Origin: Batkoa obscura
Lineage: Eukaryota > Entomophthoromycota > Entomophthoromycetes > Entomophthorales > Batkoaceae
Assembly: GCA_030770535.1 (NCBI GenBank)
Contig: JASVEC010000091.1
Coordinates: forward strand, 1 to 64,000
DNA length: 64,000 bases
Direction of reading: 5' to 3'
Shown: piece after piece, positions 45,401-56,960 of the stretch
How the letters are laid out: every line of letters starts with the position of its first letter
How positions within the stretch are numbered: position 1 is the first letter of the stretch
Program-made: the position numbers and the translations under genes
The notes under the pieces: model-generated
Told to the model about the DNA's origin: nothing
The model's database searches: none
Seen by the model: only the letters and a program-made list of their open reading frames with translations

Positions 45401-48098
45401 CAGGATCAATTTATGCACATCATGATCCAACAATTGGATTAGACAAATCAATAGAAAATGAAGATATTGCAAGTCAACCAAGGGCATTATCAACCAATCG
45501 AATACAACAAGTAGACAATCAAATATTGTCCGATTTAAGTTTATCTCTAGGACAATCTTATAAATCACAAATAATTACTATATTTTTAATGAATATATTT
45601 AATGAAATGCCAAAGTCTTTATTCAATGGCTGGTGGGATATGTTAGATATTATAAGAAATTTTATTGATTCCTTTTTGTTATCAACGAATACAATCAAAA
45701 TACCTGATTTAGAAATTAAGGATGAATTTACTAATAGTTTTACTCAAATTCCATTTAAACCTCAATTAAATTCGCAATTAAGAAATTTGAATAGAAGACA
45801 ATTGAATTCATCTTTATCTGATAACAACAGTAATCAACATAATAATAATAGTTATTTTAATGAACATTATAATAATAATGAAGATAAAAAATCAGATATT
45901 ATATTAACAGAAGGTAATAATGGATTATTTTCAACTTTATCATCTTATTTAGGTTATTCCAATCAATATCCTGATCTAATTTGGGATTTATCGCCACAAG
46001 TATTATTTTCTCATTTAGAATCTGTTAAAAAAATAGTACCAATTTGTAATTTTGAAGATGCTTTAGATATTTTAACTAAAATTGATGAAGATAATTTTGA
46101 AACTGTATTAAAAAGGATTATGATTGTTGTTAAAGTTCAACATGCTGTTACTGAAGAGGGAAGTAATGAAGAATTAGTTATTAACAATAATAAAGAAGAC
46201 ATGGAGAGAGAAGTAGATAATGAATTATCTACTCTAACTTCTACAGCAGCTTCAATGATACATCATCGACCAGATACACCAAATTCAATAAATTCAATAA
46301 AAACTAATAATAATAATAATAATAATAATTCAAAAAGAGTGGACAAATATTTCCCATCCACAGCCTTTTTCTTTCATTGGATTGTTCATGCTACAGCTTT
46401 AAGAGAAGATTCCAATAACTATTGGTCATTGGTTATCTCCTTCTTAGGTGATATCTTTTATCACGCAGATTTTTATCATCCTTATTTAATTAAAAGAGCG
46501 GTTATTGAAATATTATTAATATTAGTTCATTTCTTTAGATTGGATTCAACAGTAAGTATTTTATAATTATGAGATGACAATAATGTATTTATTAATAATT
46601 GTTTATTTTTTTAGATTCATTATGATGATTCATGTTGTATTAAAATACTAGAAATCATTGCTTCTTTGTCACCTACTGTTATTGAAATCGCAGCTCATCC
46701 ATTGCTAGCTGCATTTAAATTTATATCTTTAGCCAATATGGATGTATTTAAGTAAGTATTGATATAATAATAGTCATAGTTCATGTATTAATACTAAATA
46801 ATAGAAATACTACTTATTGGACAACATGTTTGCAAGTATTACAAGTAACAGTGAATCAAGATGATACTTTATTAATTAAAGAATCGTTTAATTTATTGAG
46901 AAACTTGGCATTAACTATGAAATTCGTACAAATTCAACATACTGATTTCTTAGTGTTAGTCAATTTATTAGTTGAGTTTTCCAACCCAGATCGCTTTGTA
47001 TTATCTAGTGGAGATAATATACAACCTATAATTGAACGTAGTTTATTAGCTATACAAGATTTAGCAACTTTAGTAGTTAGATGTAATCCACAAGAAAAAG
47101 GAACAACAAACTTAGATAATCGCTATTTTTTACCTCCATTAATAGGATTAAGTACACTAAGTAACCACCGACGTAAAGAAATTAGAAATCAATCTTTTTA
47201 TTTGTTAAAAAGGTCAATAATGAGTCAAGAATTGTTTAGTAGTGAATATCACCATACAATTAAGGAATGGGAACCTATATTTGAAAGAGTATTATTTCCA
47301 TTAGCTGAAAAAAGTTTAGAAGTTAATGTAAAAAGAAAATTATATGATGGGGATGAATCAGTGGAAGATAGAAGAAGTAGAGTGACTTCATTGATTGCTT
47401 CTTTGTTTTTACATTTCATTAGTACTTGTTTATTGAAGAATGAGAATGGAGAGAATGGGGAGAATAACAGTGAGTTGACTAATGAGATGTATACAAATTT
47501 CACACCTTTGTGGATGCAAGTCATTGATTTTCTATTAAGATTAGTTAAACATCCAGAAAATGAGTCATTGTATTTAGAAGCTATAATGGAAAATCTAAAA
47601 AATTTATTATTAGTCTTAATGTCAACAAATTTATTATTACCACCTAGTGGTATTGAGAGAGAAGACGGAAAGAAAGTGGAAATGATAGAAGGATTAGAAG
47701 ATAAAAGACAAAAGATGTCAATTCATACTTGGAATTTAATTATGGAATCGTTACCAATCGCAGTGGAACAACTGTTTCCAAAAAAGAATACACCCCCATT
47801 AGCAAAAGTAGAAGAAGTTCCAAAAGAGAGTAATGAAAGTGAGATTAAACCTGAAATTATTGTGGATCCAGTTCCTGTCAAAGAAGTTATGCCAGAGATC
47901 GTGATTGATAAAAAAGAAGTAGATAATATCCAAGAATTTAAGTTGGAAGAAAACAAAGAAATTGAAGTGCCAGAATTAAATATAGAAAGTAGTGATGATA
48001 AGAATGAAGAAAATAACAAAGATATTAAAATGGAAAAAGAAGATAGTAACTCAGGTATTGAAGTATCGCCTTCTGCCTTAGCTTATGGATATCTTTAG
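42432..48098 (+). CDS. GEA/GBF1-type Sec7-domain Arf GEF
   Basis: Large Golgi/ER-Golgi exchange factor that loads GTP onto Arf1 to drive COPI vesicle formation. Eight exons: 42432-42980, 43031-43088, 43146-44218, 44288-44950, 45017-45218, 45269-46551, 46615-46751 and 46805-48098. Total 5259 nt, 1752 aa, all phases consistent. The N-terminal DCB region holds IQQIDGLALLTPFMDIIKNP and SLTGVALSG. The Sec7 domain starts near residue 606 with the GBF1-type FNQKPWKGLDYLIEHGLL, the catalytic glutamic finger Glu706 (FRLPGEAQ) and VNTDLHNNQVRKK. SNEIVMPEEQNG just after it is diagnostic of GBF1/Gea rather than BIG/Sec7. HDS-type helical regions follow, then an acidic Glu/Lys-rich tail. The start is the first ATG; the frame upstream opens only with TTG. 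Confidence 0.93.
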
Positions 48099-48215
48099 AG
48101 TGAAAGATAGGAGGATTGTGATGAAGATGAGTTTTAATTTTGGTTTATATAAGAGATTAAAGTATAAGTTTTTATTTTTTTTAAAATGTTTTTGAAGTTT
48201 ATATTATATTTATTT

Positions 48216-49263
48216 TTATGATTTATAAATTTTATAGATAAAAACAATATCTGGTTTTTTATAAAATGGATGATGATATTTAAAATCAATTAAATCATAA
48301 CTCAAATTCAATTGCTTTAAAGTTGAAAATAATAATAAATCCACTTTTTTACCTCGGGGTTGATAACATAATAACATCGAATTTTCATCAGGATAAAGTA
48401 AATCTATTAAATAGAATAATAATAATACAAGATATAAAATATAAAATATAATTGATTTACCATCAATAACTTTACATAAAGGTACGACCAATTCATCTAC
48501 CCAAATAACATCTGCAGCAACTATTAAATCAAAATTTTTTAATAATGTATTATCCACTTTCTTATCTTTAATCCTACTCAAGTCAATATTAATCAACTTC
48601 ATCCAAACTTTTACTTTTTGTGTCTAAAATTTACCCTTTTAACCAATCCAATTCTATTATTGCTTCAATGTTACTTTGAATCATTTCATTTTGTTTGATA
48701 TTAAGTTTCAATCTATTCAAAGCAAACTGAACATCGGAGAAGACGACTTTAGCTAGTAAATGGGCACAAGCTAGACCAAGGATGCCTTGACCAGAGCCCT
48801 AAAAAAGGATAGGTTAAAAGAATGAATAAAAAGGAGGCCATGAATAAAATAAACTAAAATAAACTCAACAATTAATTACCAATTCCAATATTCTTAGATT
48901 TTTCAAACATAAATTCCCTTCTTCTACTTGATATTCTAAATATTTGGATAATACAATGCACTTTTTATATATAAAGGACAATATTAATAAAACTTAAAAT
49001 AAATAATATTCTTATTCAATAAAGCTTACTCCATCCCAAACAGTATTGGCTGTAGCTTCTGTATGAGAAATGATGCTATCTTTATTACACTTTTCAATAG
49101 CTGAGTGGTTTTCTTTTGATATTCTTTTCTTTTCTTTTTGAACTAGATAAATTGGTTTTCCAGCTATTGTAAATGGGTTACAAAGTATCGGATTTATTGA
49201 AGAAGAAGCTGTTGGTTTTTCGAATGAATGTTCAGGCCAGCTGGGACCAGTGATTAAGAGCAT
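48216..49263 (-). CDS. METTL21-like protein lysine methyltransferase
   Basis: SAM-dependent seven-beta-strand methyltransferase (methyltransferase family 16, protein-lysine type). Five exons: 49030-49263, 48880-48960, 48635-48798, 48461-48573 and 48216-48403, giving 259 aa. Motifs: VWDG then VLSKYLEYQ, motif I LELGSGQGILGLACA, the acidic VVFSDV loop, ELDWLKG, and FDLIVAADVIW. The intron 48574-48634 was placed so that LDW and FDLIVAADVIW are 16 residues apart, as in the family; the upstream ATG at 48602 is inside this intron. Intron 48404-48460 is 57 nt, stop-free and in frame. Converges on the GEF gene, 117 bp away. The protein substrate is unknown. Confidence 0.85.
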
Positions 49264-49666
49264 CTTCAGGTTTTTATGTGATGATTCTATATGGAAATTA
49301 TTTCAATAATGGTCTATATTTTGTTAAATTTTGTTTTATTTTATTTTATGAATATAAAGTTGGTAGTTGTCAGGTGATATATTGAAGCTCGATTAGATAA
49401 GATAAACTAAATTGTTAATACTTTATCTAATCAATAATAATAATAAATTCAAGGTATAAAAATTAGATTCTTATTTTTGATTTTAAAATTGATAAGCCAA
49501 AGTTTTAAAACCAACTAAAATTGAGTCATTGAATCTTTATTCTTATGAAAATATAAAGCATCAAAGTTTAATTAGACAAGTAGAATCTTTTCTCAAAAAT
49601 TGATTTGGATTCTTATTGTAATTTCAAATACAAATACAAACTCAAAATACGTATCAACAAAACAAA
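49264..49666. other. Divergent promoter region, METTL21-like/HOM3
   Basis: A+T-rich; contains tandem GATAA motifs at 49396-49405. Confidence 0.5.
49396..49405 (+). promoter_or_regulatory. Tandem GATAA motifs upstream of HOM3
   Basis: Two adjacent GATAA units 262 bp before the HOM3 ATG and 133 bp before the divergent gene. GATA factors control nitrogen and amino-acid genes in fungi; binding here is only inferred. Confidence 0.3.
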
Positions 49667-51398
49667 ATGGACAACTCAACTTCATCATGGCTCATTAATA
49701 AATTTGGTGGTATAAGTGTAGGCTGCTATTTACTCAATATACCATCTATCGTTCAAAATCAATTAAATAAAGGTTATAAAGTAGCTTTAGTATGTAGTGC
49801 ACGTTCTAATATACCACATAAAACAAAAGCTATTACTTCTAGGTAAATAATAGAATAAAAATTTATAAAAAATAATATTTAAGTTTAACTTAAATTATTA
49901 ATATAATTTTACTATACAGATTATTAAAATTAATGTCCACTGGTGAAAACAGAACTAATGATACTATCACTCTTGAAGCTAATACCATCATAGAGGAACA
50001 TATTGAAGAATTAAAATCTGTCATAAACAATTCGACAATTCTCGAACCTGCCTTATTACAAATTGTCGAGGAACACAAACGTTTATTATTCCTTCTTGAA
50101 GCTTTACAAGTAATAGGAGAGACATCACATTCTTCATTAGATTTAATAGTATCTATTGGTGAAAGATTAGCTTGTATAATCATAGTAGCACTATTAAAAC
50201 AAAATAACATAAATGTAGAATATTTGGACTTATCCAAAAAATTAGCAACAGAATTAAAGGATGGAGATTATGATAGTGTTGTTGAAAATCTGAAATTAGC
50301 AGTGAATAAAGAGGTTTCTAAAGATTGTAAAGTTTTGGTATTGACTGGTAAGTTAGTTCATTATTTTAATTGATCATTGTTATAACTTTTCCTTTTTCAT
50401 AGGCTTTATGGGTCCCTTCCCTTGCGGCCTATTAAATACGGTTGGTCGTGGATACTCTGATATTACAGCCTCATGCTTAAGTGTTGCCTTAAAGGCAACT
50501 GAGTTGATTGTATGGAAACATATTGATGGGATTTATACTGCAGATCCAAGTATAGTCAAAGAATCTAAGATCTTACCATTTGTTACAATTGAAGAAGCAT
50601 ATGAATTAACTTATTATGGCACCGAAGCAGTGCATCCAATGGCTATTGAAATAGCTAGTAAACAAGAGATTACAATTCGAATTTGTAATGTCAATGGAAA
50701 GGATCAAGAAATAAAAGGTACAACCATTGGACGAAAAAAAGTTGGAAATGAAAATGAAGTGTTAGGGTTAGCAACCGCTGTTTGTGTTAAAGAAGAGGTA
50801 GTAGTATTAAATGTACAATCCAATCGAAAATCTAGATCCTTTGATTTTTTAAAAAAAGTGTTTAAAATTCTAAATGATTACCAATTGATTGCAGATTTAG
50901 TATCTACATCTGAAGTTAATTTATCAATGGCTCTATCTAAACCAGACGAAGAAAGGCTGACAAAGGCTGTAGATGACTTAAATCAAGTAGGGTTTGTAAG
51001 TACTTTTTATTCTTTTTTAAATGTTACAAAATATTAATATTGAATTATTGTTTTAGGTTCAAGTGCTTAAAGATTTAGTAATTATTAGTTTAATTGGTGG
51101 TCAAATGAAACAACGACCTGGAGTAGCTAAAGCTTTTTTCAAAGCTTTATCAATGGCAGATATCCTTTTTTTAAAAATAATTTAATTTACATTACTATAT
51201 TATATTATCTATTTATCTTTAACTTTGAATTTTTTACGTGCTAATTTAGAAATGATATCTCAAGGTTCTTCTGAAATTAATATTTCAGGTGTTATTTCAA
51301 AAGCTAGTGTTCCACAAGCTTTAAATACCATTCATAAACAATTATTATTGGGAGAGACGGAGAAATTGGAAGCTAAGGATGGTAGGATGTCTTTTTAA
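49667..51398 (+). CDS. HOM3, aspartate kinase
   Basis: First enzyme of threonine/methionine synthesis, phosphorylating L-aspartate. Five exons: 49667-49842, 49920-50347, 50403-50995, 51057-51159 and 51238-51398 (486 aa; yeast Hom3 is 527). The kinase part has KFGGISVG (normally KFGGTSVG), VCSARSN, TSRLLKL, TVGRGYSDITA, VWKHIDGIYTADP and YYGTEAVHPMAIEIA. Two C-terminal ACT domains follow, the second with DLVIISLIGGQMKQRPGVA and LEMISQGSSEINISGVIS. The last intron (51160-51237) is of the AT-AC U12 type; see findings. ACT domains make feedback inhibition by threonine likely. Confidence 0.93.
51160..51237 (+). other. AT-AC U12-type intron in HOM3
   Basis: 78-nt intron starting ATATCCTTT, the minor-spliceosome 5' consensus, and ending AC. 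A TCTTTAAC branch-like site lies about 14 nt before the 3' end. Splicing G|GT restores ALSMAGANLEMISQG, matching the aspartate kinase ACT domain without gaps. No GT-AG alternative preserves this segment. Confidence 0.88.
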
Positions 51399-51530
51399 TT
51401 TATTTTTGTGAGCTTTGAGGTATTGATTTTTTATAGGGGAGAAATAAACTATGAGATATGATAATTAACTGATTGTATGGGGACAGCTTTAGATATCAAG
51501 TCAATAAATAAAGCAATTTAGATTAACAAA

Positions 51531-51629
<99 letters not shown>

Positions 51630-52658
51630 GGGCTAACCTTTGCCAAAGTCATTGGCCGTTATAGTATAAAAGGACAGCTAGCTAATGACTTCTGAGAATA
51701 GATCAATAAAGAACAATATGAGTTATTAACTAATGTATGCTTTACTCTAACATGTTTATAAGATAGTCTAAATACTAATGGATGTGAAACAAGTTTTAAC
51801 GTTGTTTTAGTGATTGATTAATAACCTTACAGTTATTGGTATGAACTTTATAGCTCTAATATATATATATATATATTACCTACTATCAGCTTACTAAAAT
51901 GTAATCTTAGTTTTTAATTTTTTAACTTCAGTTTCATTTTCATTTCAGAACTCATGTTCATCCGTTATTTATTGTACTTTTTGACACCTAAACTTTAGTA
52001 TTAATAATACAAGCAATTCTAAAACCCCTTGTTGAATTATCTATGACTTTCTTTTTTTCATTTGTTTTTTGTCAAATTCATCAATACAGAACTACCGTTT
52101 ATTAAGGATCAAAAAGGTCCTTCAAGTGTTCTTTTTTTATCAATATGTAAAATTCCATGCCCTGGAAATCATTTTTGAATTGTATCTCAGCTCCCTTTAA
52201 ATAGATCTAGATAAAAAAATTATACCCCTGACCTCTGCCTCCCTATCACTAACTTATAATTTCTTTGTCAATAAACTACTTGTAGCATATTGTGATCTCA
52301 AGAAATTGAAGGAAATAAAAAACTGTTTAAAATTACCATTTCTATTAAACCCTTGGCTTCATCTATTCAATATTCAATAGGTTTTAAATTTAATTTTACA
52401 TGGTGAAATTATAACTAATTAGTGTTATTTTATAATATTATTGTTATTATTATTATTTTTATAAATTTAGAAGCTTACTACCATTATATCACTTTTTAAG
52501 TACTGTTTCAATCTAAATAACTTCTGTCCCCTAATTTACCAAATATAGAAATATCCCTTATTTTAATAATCAAAACTAAAATTTTATTCACTTTTTAAAC
52601 AAAAAAAATAAAAGATGAAGGAAAGATAAAAGATGAATATAAATAGATTCAACATAAA
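51399..52658. other. Intergenic with a long TTA repeat
   Basis: Contains the microsatellite at 51533-51626; otherwise A+T-rich with nothing recognised. Confidence 0.6.
51533..51626. repeat. (TTA)n microsatellite, about 31 units
   Basis: Uninterrupted trinucleotide run of about 94 bp, 135 bp past the HOM3 stop. Confidence 0.95.
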
Positions 52659-54281
52659 CTAATCAAAAGTATAAGTTAAAGCGGAGTGGCAAACAGGGAC
52701 AGGATAATAATTGAATTCATTCCCAAAAACAAACTTTAAATAATTTAATTTAGTCACTTTTTCATTCAACTTAGTTTTATCCCTCCCAAACTTCAAGATT
52801 TGATGACATTGTTTAGAAGATAATACCCTTTTCTTATCTGCTCCAATTGCAATATACTCCAAAATTTCATTACTAAACTCCATTCCACTCTTTTTACCAC
52901 ATAATAACAAACGTACAAGGGTTAACATTTCAAGAGCAGAAGCAACCTTTTCTTTATAAAATAAAAAGTTGTTAATTAAAATGGATTGAATTTCCGAATA
53001 GATACTTTCCCAACCTTCAAAATCATAGTTGATGTTCAACACTTTTAATTGTTGGTTGTGAAATAAGCTACTAATTAAATTACTATAAATGGTAGGATCT
53101 TGTATATTGTTATCCTTTAAATCAATATGTTGCAATGTTTTATTAACACTCATGGCCTGTAACATACTACTTATACCTTGATTTCCTAGATTATTATTAT
53201 TTAGCAATAACTCTTGGATCCCTTGGTTGCCTTTTAATCCTTCTGAAAGAATGACACCTCCATTACCATTAATCATGTTATTAGATAGATCAAGTTGGCT
53301 TAAATTATGATTCTTTAATAAAGCTGCTTTTAATGGAATACAAGAATCTTCACTCAATCGATTTTGAGCTAACTTTAAGCAATGAAGGGTTTTGTTATCT
53401 TTCAACACAGAATACAAATGACGGACTCCAAGATCCCCAATATTATTGTAGTTAAGATTCAAATATTTTATTGAAGAATTGAGTTCTAAACAGGAAGCTA
53501 ATCTCTCACATCCTCTTGGTCCAATATTATTACCCTCTAAACTTAAATAAGCAAGAGTGTGATTGAATATTAGAGTCTGATATAATATATCGGTTCCGTT
53601 AGCTCCAATTAAATTATGACTCAAGTTCAATTCTTGGATTGTATTATTGTTATGTAAGATTGGGGCAATACTTTTAAAGGAATCATTATCAATAGAACAA
53701 TTGGATAAACTTAATGCTTTCAAGTCTAAGTTTTTTGGAAAATAAGTAGCAAATGCTTTACAAAAGGATTTATCTAAACTAATGTTTTCAATTAGGATGG
53801 TGGACAATTGACTTGCTTTATTTCGTTGGAGAGACTCAAAAAAGGGCTGTACAATTCTTCTATCGAACTTAATCTGCTTTAACACTAATTTTTTGAGTGA
53901 TTTTGATTTAGCTATGGAAAGAATGATATGATTCAGCGAATTAAAATCAATAGAGATGCTATTTAATATTAATAAATTGATGCCTAAGCTCGGAGATTGA
54001 ATAATTTTAGTTAGTACTTTGCTCATCACATGATTTAAAGTACGATTGTTTAATATAAACTTATCGAGGTGATTTCCAGAGTTATTGTTGCCAAAATAGA
54101 CATTTAAATCTTTAATGTCATTCTCATTTAAACTAGTCAAATCACCATCCATAATAGCACGCATTGTTTGACCACTACGTAAGTAACTATTCACTAATTT
54201 TTCGTTCCTAACTTCTCTACTTGCTTTTCTCTTGTGACCATTGATACGATAACTGTTAACGATAGCATTTGATTGTATCAT
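52659..54281 (-). CDS. Leucine-rich repeat protein, ribonuclease-inhibitor type
   Basis: 540 residues, one exon. After about 90 residues of basic, polar sequence, roughly ten LRRs of 28 residues run from about 100 to 420, with the RI-type pattern as in IQELNLSHNLIGANGTDILY, LAYLSLEGNNIGPRGCERLA and IKYLNLNYNNIGDLGVRHLY. The C-terminal 100 residues are a separate region with basic Lys-rich stretches. No signal peptide, membrane helix, NACHT or F-box seen, so it is probably an intracellular protein-binding scaffold. I cannot assign a specific orthologue. Confidence 0.85.
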   Translation of the reverse strand: MIQSNAIVNSYRINGHKRKASREVRNEKLVNSYLRSGQTMRAIMDGDLTSLNENDIKDLNVYFGNNNSGNHLDKFILNNRTLNHVMSKVLTKIIQSPSLGINLLILNSISIDFNSLNHIILSIAKSKSLKKLVLKQIKFDRRIVQPFFESLQRNKASQLSTILIENISLDKSFCKAFATYFPKNLDLKALSLSNCSIDNDSFKSIAPILHNNNTIQELNLSHNLIGANGTDILYQTLIFNHTLAYLSLEGNNIGPRGCERLASCLELNSSIKYLNLNYNNIGDLGVRHLYSVLKDNKTLHCLKLAQNRLSEDSCIPLKAALLKNHNLSQLDLSNNMINGNGGVILSEGLKGNQGIQELLLNNNNLGNQGISSMLQAMSVNKTLQHIDLKDNNIQDPTIYSNLISSLFHNQQLKVLNINYDFEGWESIYSEIQSILINNFLFYKEKVASALEMLTLVRLLLCGKKSGMEFSNEILEYIAIGADKKRVLSSKQCHQILKFGRDKTKLNEKVTKLNYLKFVFGNEFNYYPVPVCHSALTYTFD

Positions 54282-56052
54282 TATAGAACAAAATTAAAAA
54301 CTATCTTTTGATGCTTTTTATAAAAAAATTAATAGTCATTCTTCTTGAAGATGCTTATTTATAGTTTTTTCTGTAATTTCTATTCTGTCCAATGAATTTA
54401 TGAGGTCATTAGATCTAAATTTTCATGCTTTTTTTTGTTGTGTGGTTGTTCAAGTTTGTAGCCAATGATAAAAATGTTACTGAATCAAACTACTTTATCT
54501 TCTACTTAATCTTGGTTGTCGCTTAAACCTGTTATTTCTGTACTCTAAATTTGCATTTAATAAAGTCGATGTTTAAATAATTTATTGTTATTACTAATAT
54601 TAGTAATAAATTTTAATAAAAAACATAATATATTGTTTATAGTTATTCTATATCCTTAATCTATCAAAATGATTTTAACTTAATATATTAGTTCCATCTT
54701 GACATTATCAATTTAATTTTAAAAGAATTCTTAATGAATATTTTATTGTAATAACGCGTCCCCAGATCCCCTTTCAATGGTCCTTTTATTCTATTAAAAA
54801 TGGACAAACGTATCCTTTAGCTTAATTACAAAAAAATGGAAATTTAATATTATAAAGTAGGTGATCTTATAGGTTGTGTGCTTGATAGCTTGGGTTTAAA
54901 ATTAGGTTTATATATATAATACTATATAATAATAATAATGTTTCTAAATCGGAGTTATTAATCTGATATTAAGTTTGAATGTTTAGAAAGGAACAAAAGA
55001 ATGAAAAACAAGAAAAAATCTCAAGTTTCTAGAATAACTAGGTTAGAGGAGAGGTTCTTAGTCCTAATACCAAGTTTTTTGGAAATTTTTACCTCAATAA
55101 TAAGGAATTTTGTAAGTTGATCCTTTTTAAATATTAGATTTGATCAATAAGTTGAGGCGCGGATAAATAAAATAAAACACCATACTTGAAATTTAAGCAA
55201 ACGCCATGCCAACTATAATTTTTTTATAAAAAGTTTTTATCAAATATGGTTCTTTGTTAAACTCCGGGATATTTAAAACTATTCTTTCATATTAAAACCC
55301 ATTCCTTAAGCATCTGATATTTGGAACTGTTGATTAGTAACACTTATTTATCAACAGTTAACATCTAAAAATAAATATATATTATCGTTTATAGGTTTAT
55401 AACAAATGTATTAAAATCTATCCAAAACATAAGTTAGATTAAATCCAAGCTCAATCTATTCTGTATTAAAGTTTTTCATGAGTTCTTATATATTTTTTGA
55501 GCAATATTGAAAAAAGTTTGATGCATTAGAATTATAAAATTAAATGCAAATAGTTTGGATCTGTTTCTTAAACTTAGTAATGATTTATGAATTTAAGTTT
55601 ATGTGCTCTGGTGAATGCGAATTCATTAATTCAATATTGCTTAAAAATATAAGTTCATGAAAAACCCTATATTGAAAAAGTTATAGAGGAAGCGTAAATA
55701 CTAATAAACTAAATCCTTACTTGCTTTTGAAATAAGTCATCTGAATTTTGCAAACTGAGATCTAAATCAAAAAAATCTTTCTACAATTTAGCTAGATTCT
55801 TAAACTTCTTTTATATAAAAAATAGTTGAGCAAAATGGCCCACTGTAAACTAATGAAAAGATAAAAACTTTTTATGTATTGTGAATTAAAAATGTTTTCC
55901 ACAAAGAAGTCTTTGTGATCTTGTCTACTCTTTTAAGGTTTTCGAAAAAAAATAGAAGCTTGAGAAAAAAGAATGAATATTGAAAAATATAAGCTAAATT
56001 TTAAACTATCAACTTCAAAAATCTAATTACAATTAGTTCAATTGAATATAAC

Positions 56053-56154
56053 ATAAGGGGATGTTTTTTGGCTTCATCGCTTTTCCATTTTTAAGCATTA
56101 TTTGAGCGGAAAAATCATTAGTAAAATTATTAAACCCAAAAATATATCCCCATA
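56053..56154 (+). mobile_element. Foldback MITE copy (forward orientation)
   Basis: Left ATAAGGGGATGTTTTTTGG, right ATATATCCCCATAA, core TAAGCATTATTTGAGCGG. Confidence 0.8.
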
Positions 56155-56470
56155 AGTATTTTCAATTTTGTAATGTTGAATATGAAAATAAAAAATTGCC
56201 ATGATTAAACTCAACAATTACAGAATTGAAAATGCTTACATTGTGTTTAATCAAATCAGTAGTAGCCTTTTGATCAAAATTGTGTTATTTTGTATAAAAG
56301 TATAATTTTTTGGTTGTAGTTCAATACAACTTTTTCCATATATTTTCACTATAAGCTGGGAATTACAGTGAATGGAAATGAGTGAATGATCAAGCTAAGA
56401 TAACTTTGACAAAAGTTTGTATAATTATCACTTAGCTTTATTTACCAATGTCTTACATAATAATGAAAAC

Positions 56471-56567
56471 ATATGGGGATGTATTTTTGGATTTAATAAT
56501 TTTACTAATGATTTTTCCGCTCAAATAATGCTTAAAAATGGAAAAGTGATGAAACTAAAATACATAT
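56471..56567 (-). mobile_element. Foldback MITE copy, right end shortened
   Basis: Left ATATGGGGATGTATTTTTGG, core TCAAATAATGCTTAAAAATGG; the right terminus is reduced to ACTAAAATACATAT. It abuts the next copy at a shared ATAT. Confidence 0.75.
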
Positions 56568-56670
56568 GGGAGTGTTTTTTTTGACTTCATTATTTCTTCC
56601 ATTTTTTAAGCGCTATTTAAGCGGAAAATTTGTTAGTAAAATCCTTGAACATAAAAATACATCCTCATAT
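56564..56670 (+). mobile_element. Foldback MITE copy (forward orientation)
   Basis: Left ATATGGGAGTGTTTTTTTTG, right ATACATCCTCATAT, core TAAGCGCTATTTAAGCGG. Head-to-head with the previous copy. Confidence 0.85.
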
Positions 56671-56960
56671 TATATTTTGCTCACTTTTTAAGCGTGAGTT
56701 TAAAACTCGCATGAAATTTGAAAAAACACTCTTCTAATTGGGGTCAAATGACTAAAAACAATTGCAAAAAATAGAGTAACAAATAATATATGAAATGGTC
56801 AATATAAACCAGGTTGTTTTTTGTTTTAACATTTTGTTTTCATACTGAGAATATAAATTATTCTTAGTGTATTAAAGCTGGTGGATAAAGTTTGATTAAG
56901 TCTAATTTGTAAGTTAAACTGGATTTTGTTCCAAGTTAACTTAATAAAACCTAAAATCGA

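Larger units (their letters stand above)
54282..56960. other. Intergenic with three MITE copies
   Basis: MITEs at 56053, 56471 and 56564. A GTATCCTTT at 54810 resembles a minor-intron donor but has no gene context. Otherwise nothing seen. Confidence 0.55.

Noticed and set aside
48602-48634. Separate start (ATG at 48602) for a short methyltransferase
   Set aside because: Motif I and the LDW segment lie in upstream exons on the same strand, and a 61-nt intron joins them with correct family spacing.
54810-54818. GTATCCTTT, resembling a minor-intron donor (a similar GTATCCTT is at 28746)
   Set aside because: Neither lies in or next to a coding exon on that strand, and no branch/acceptor pair with coding continuity was found.
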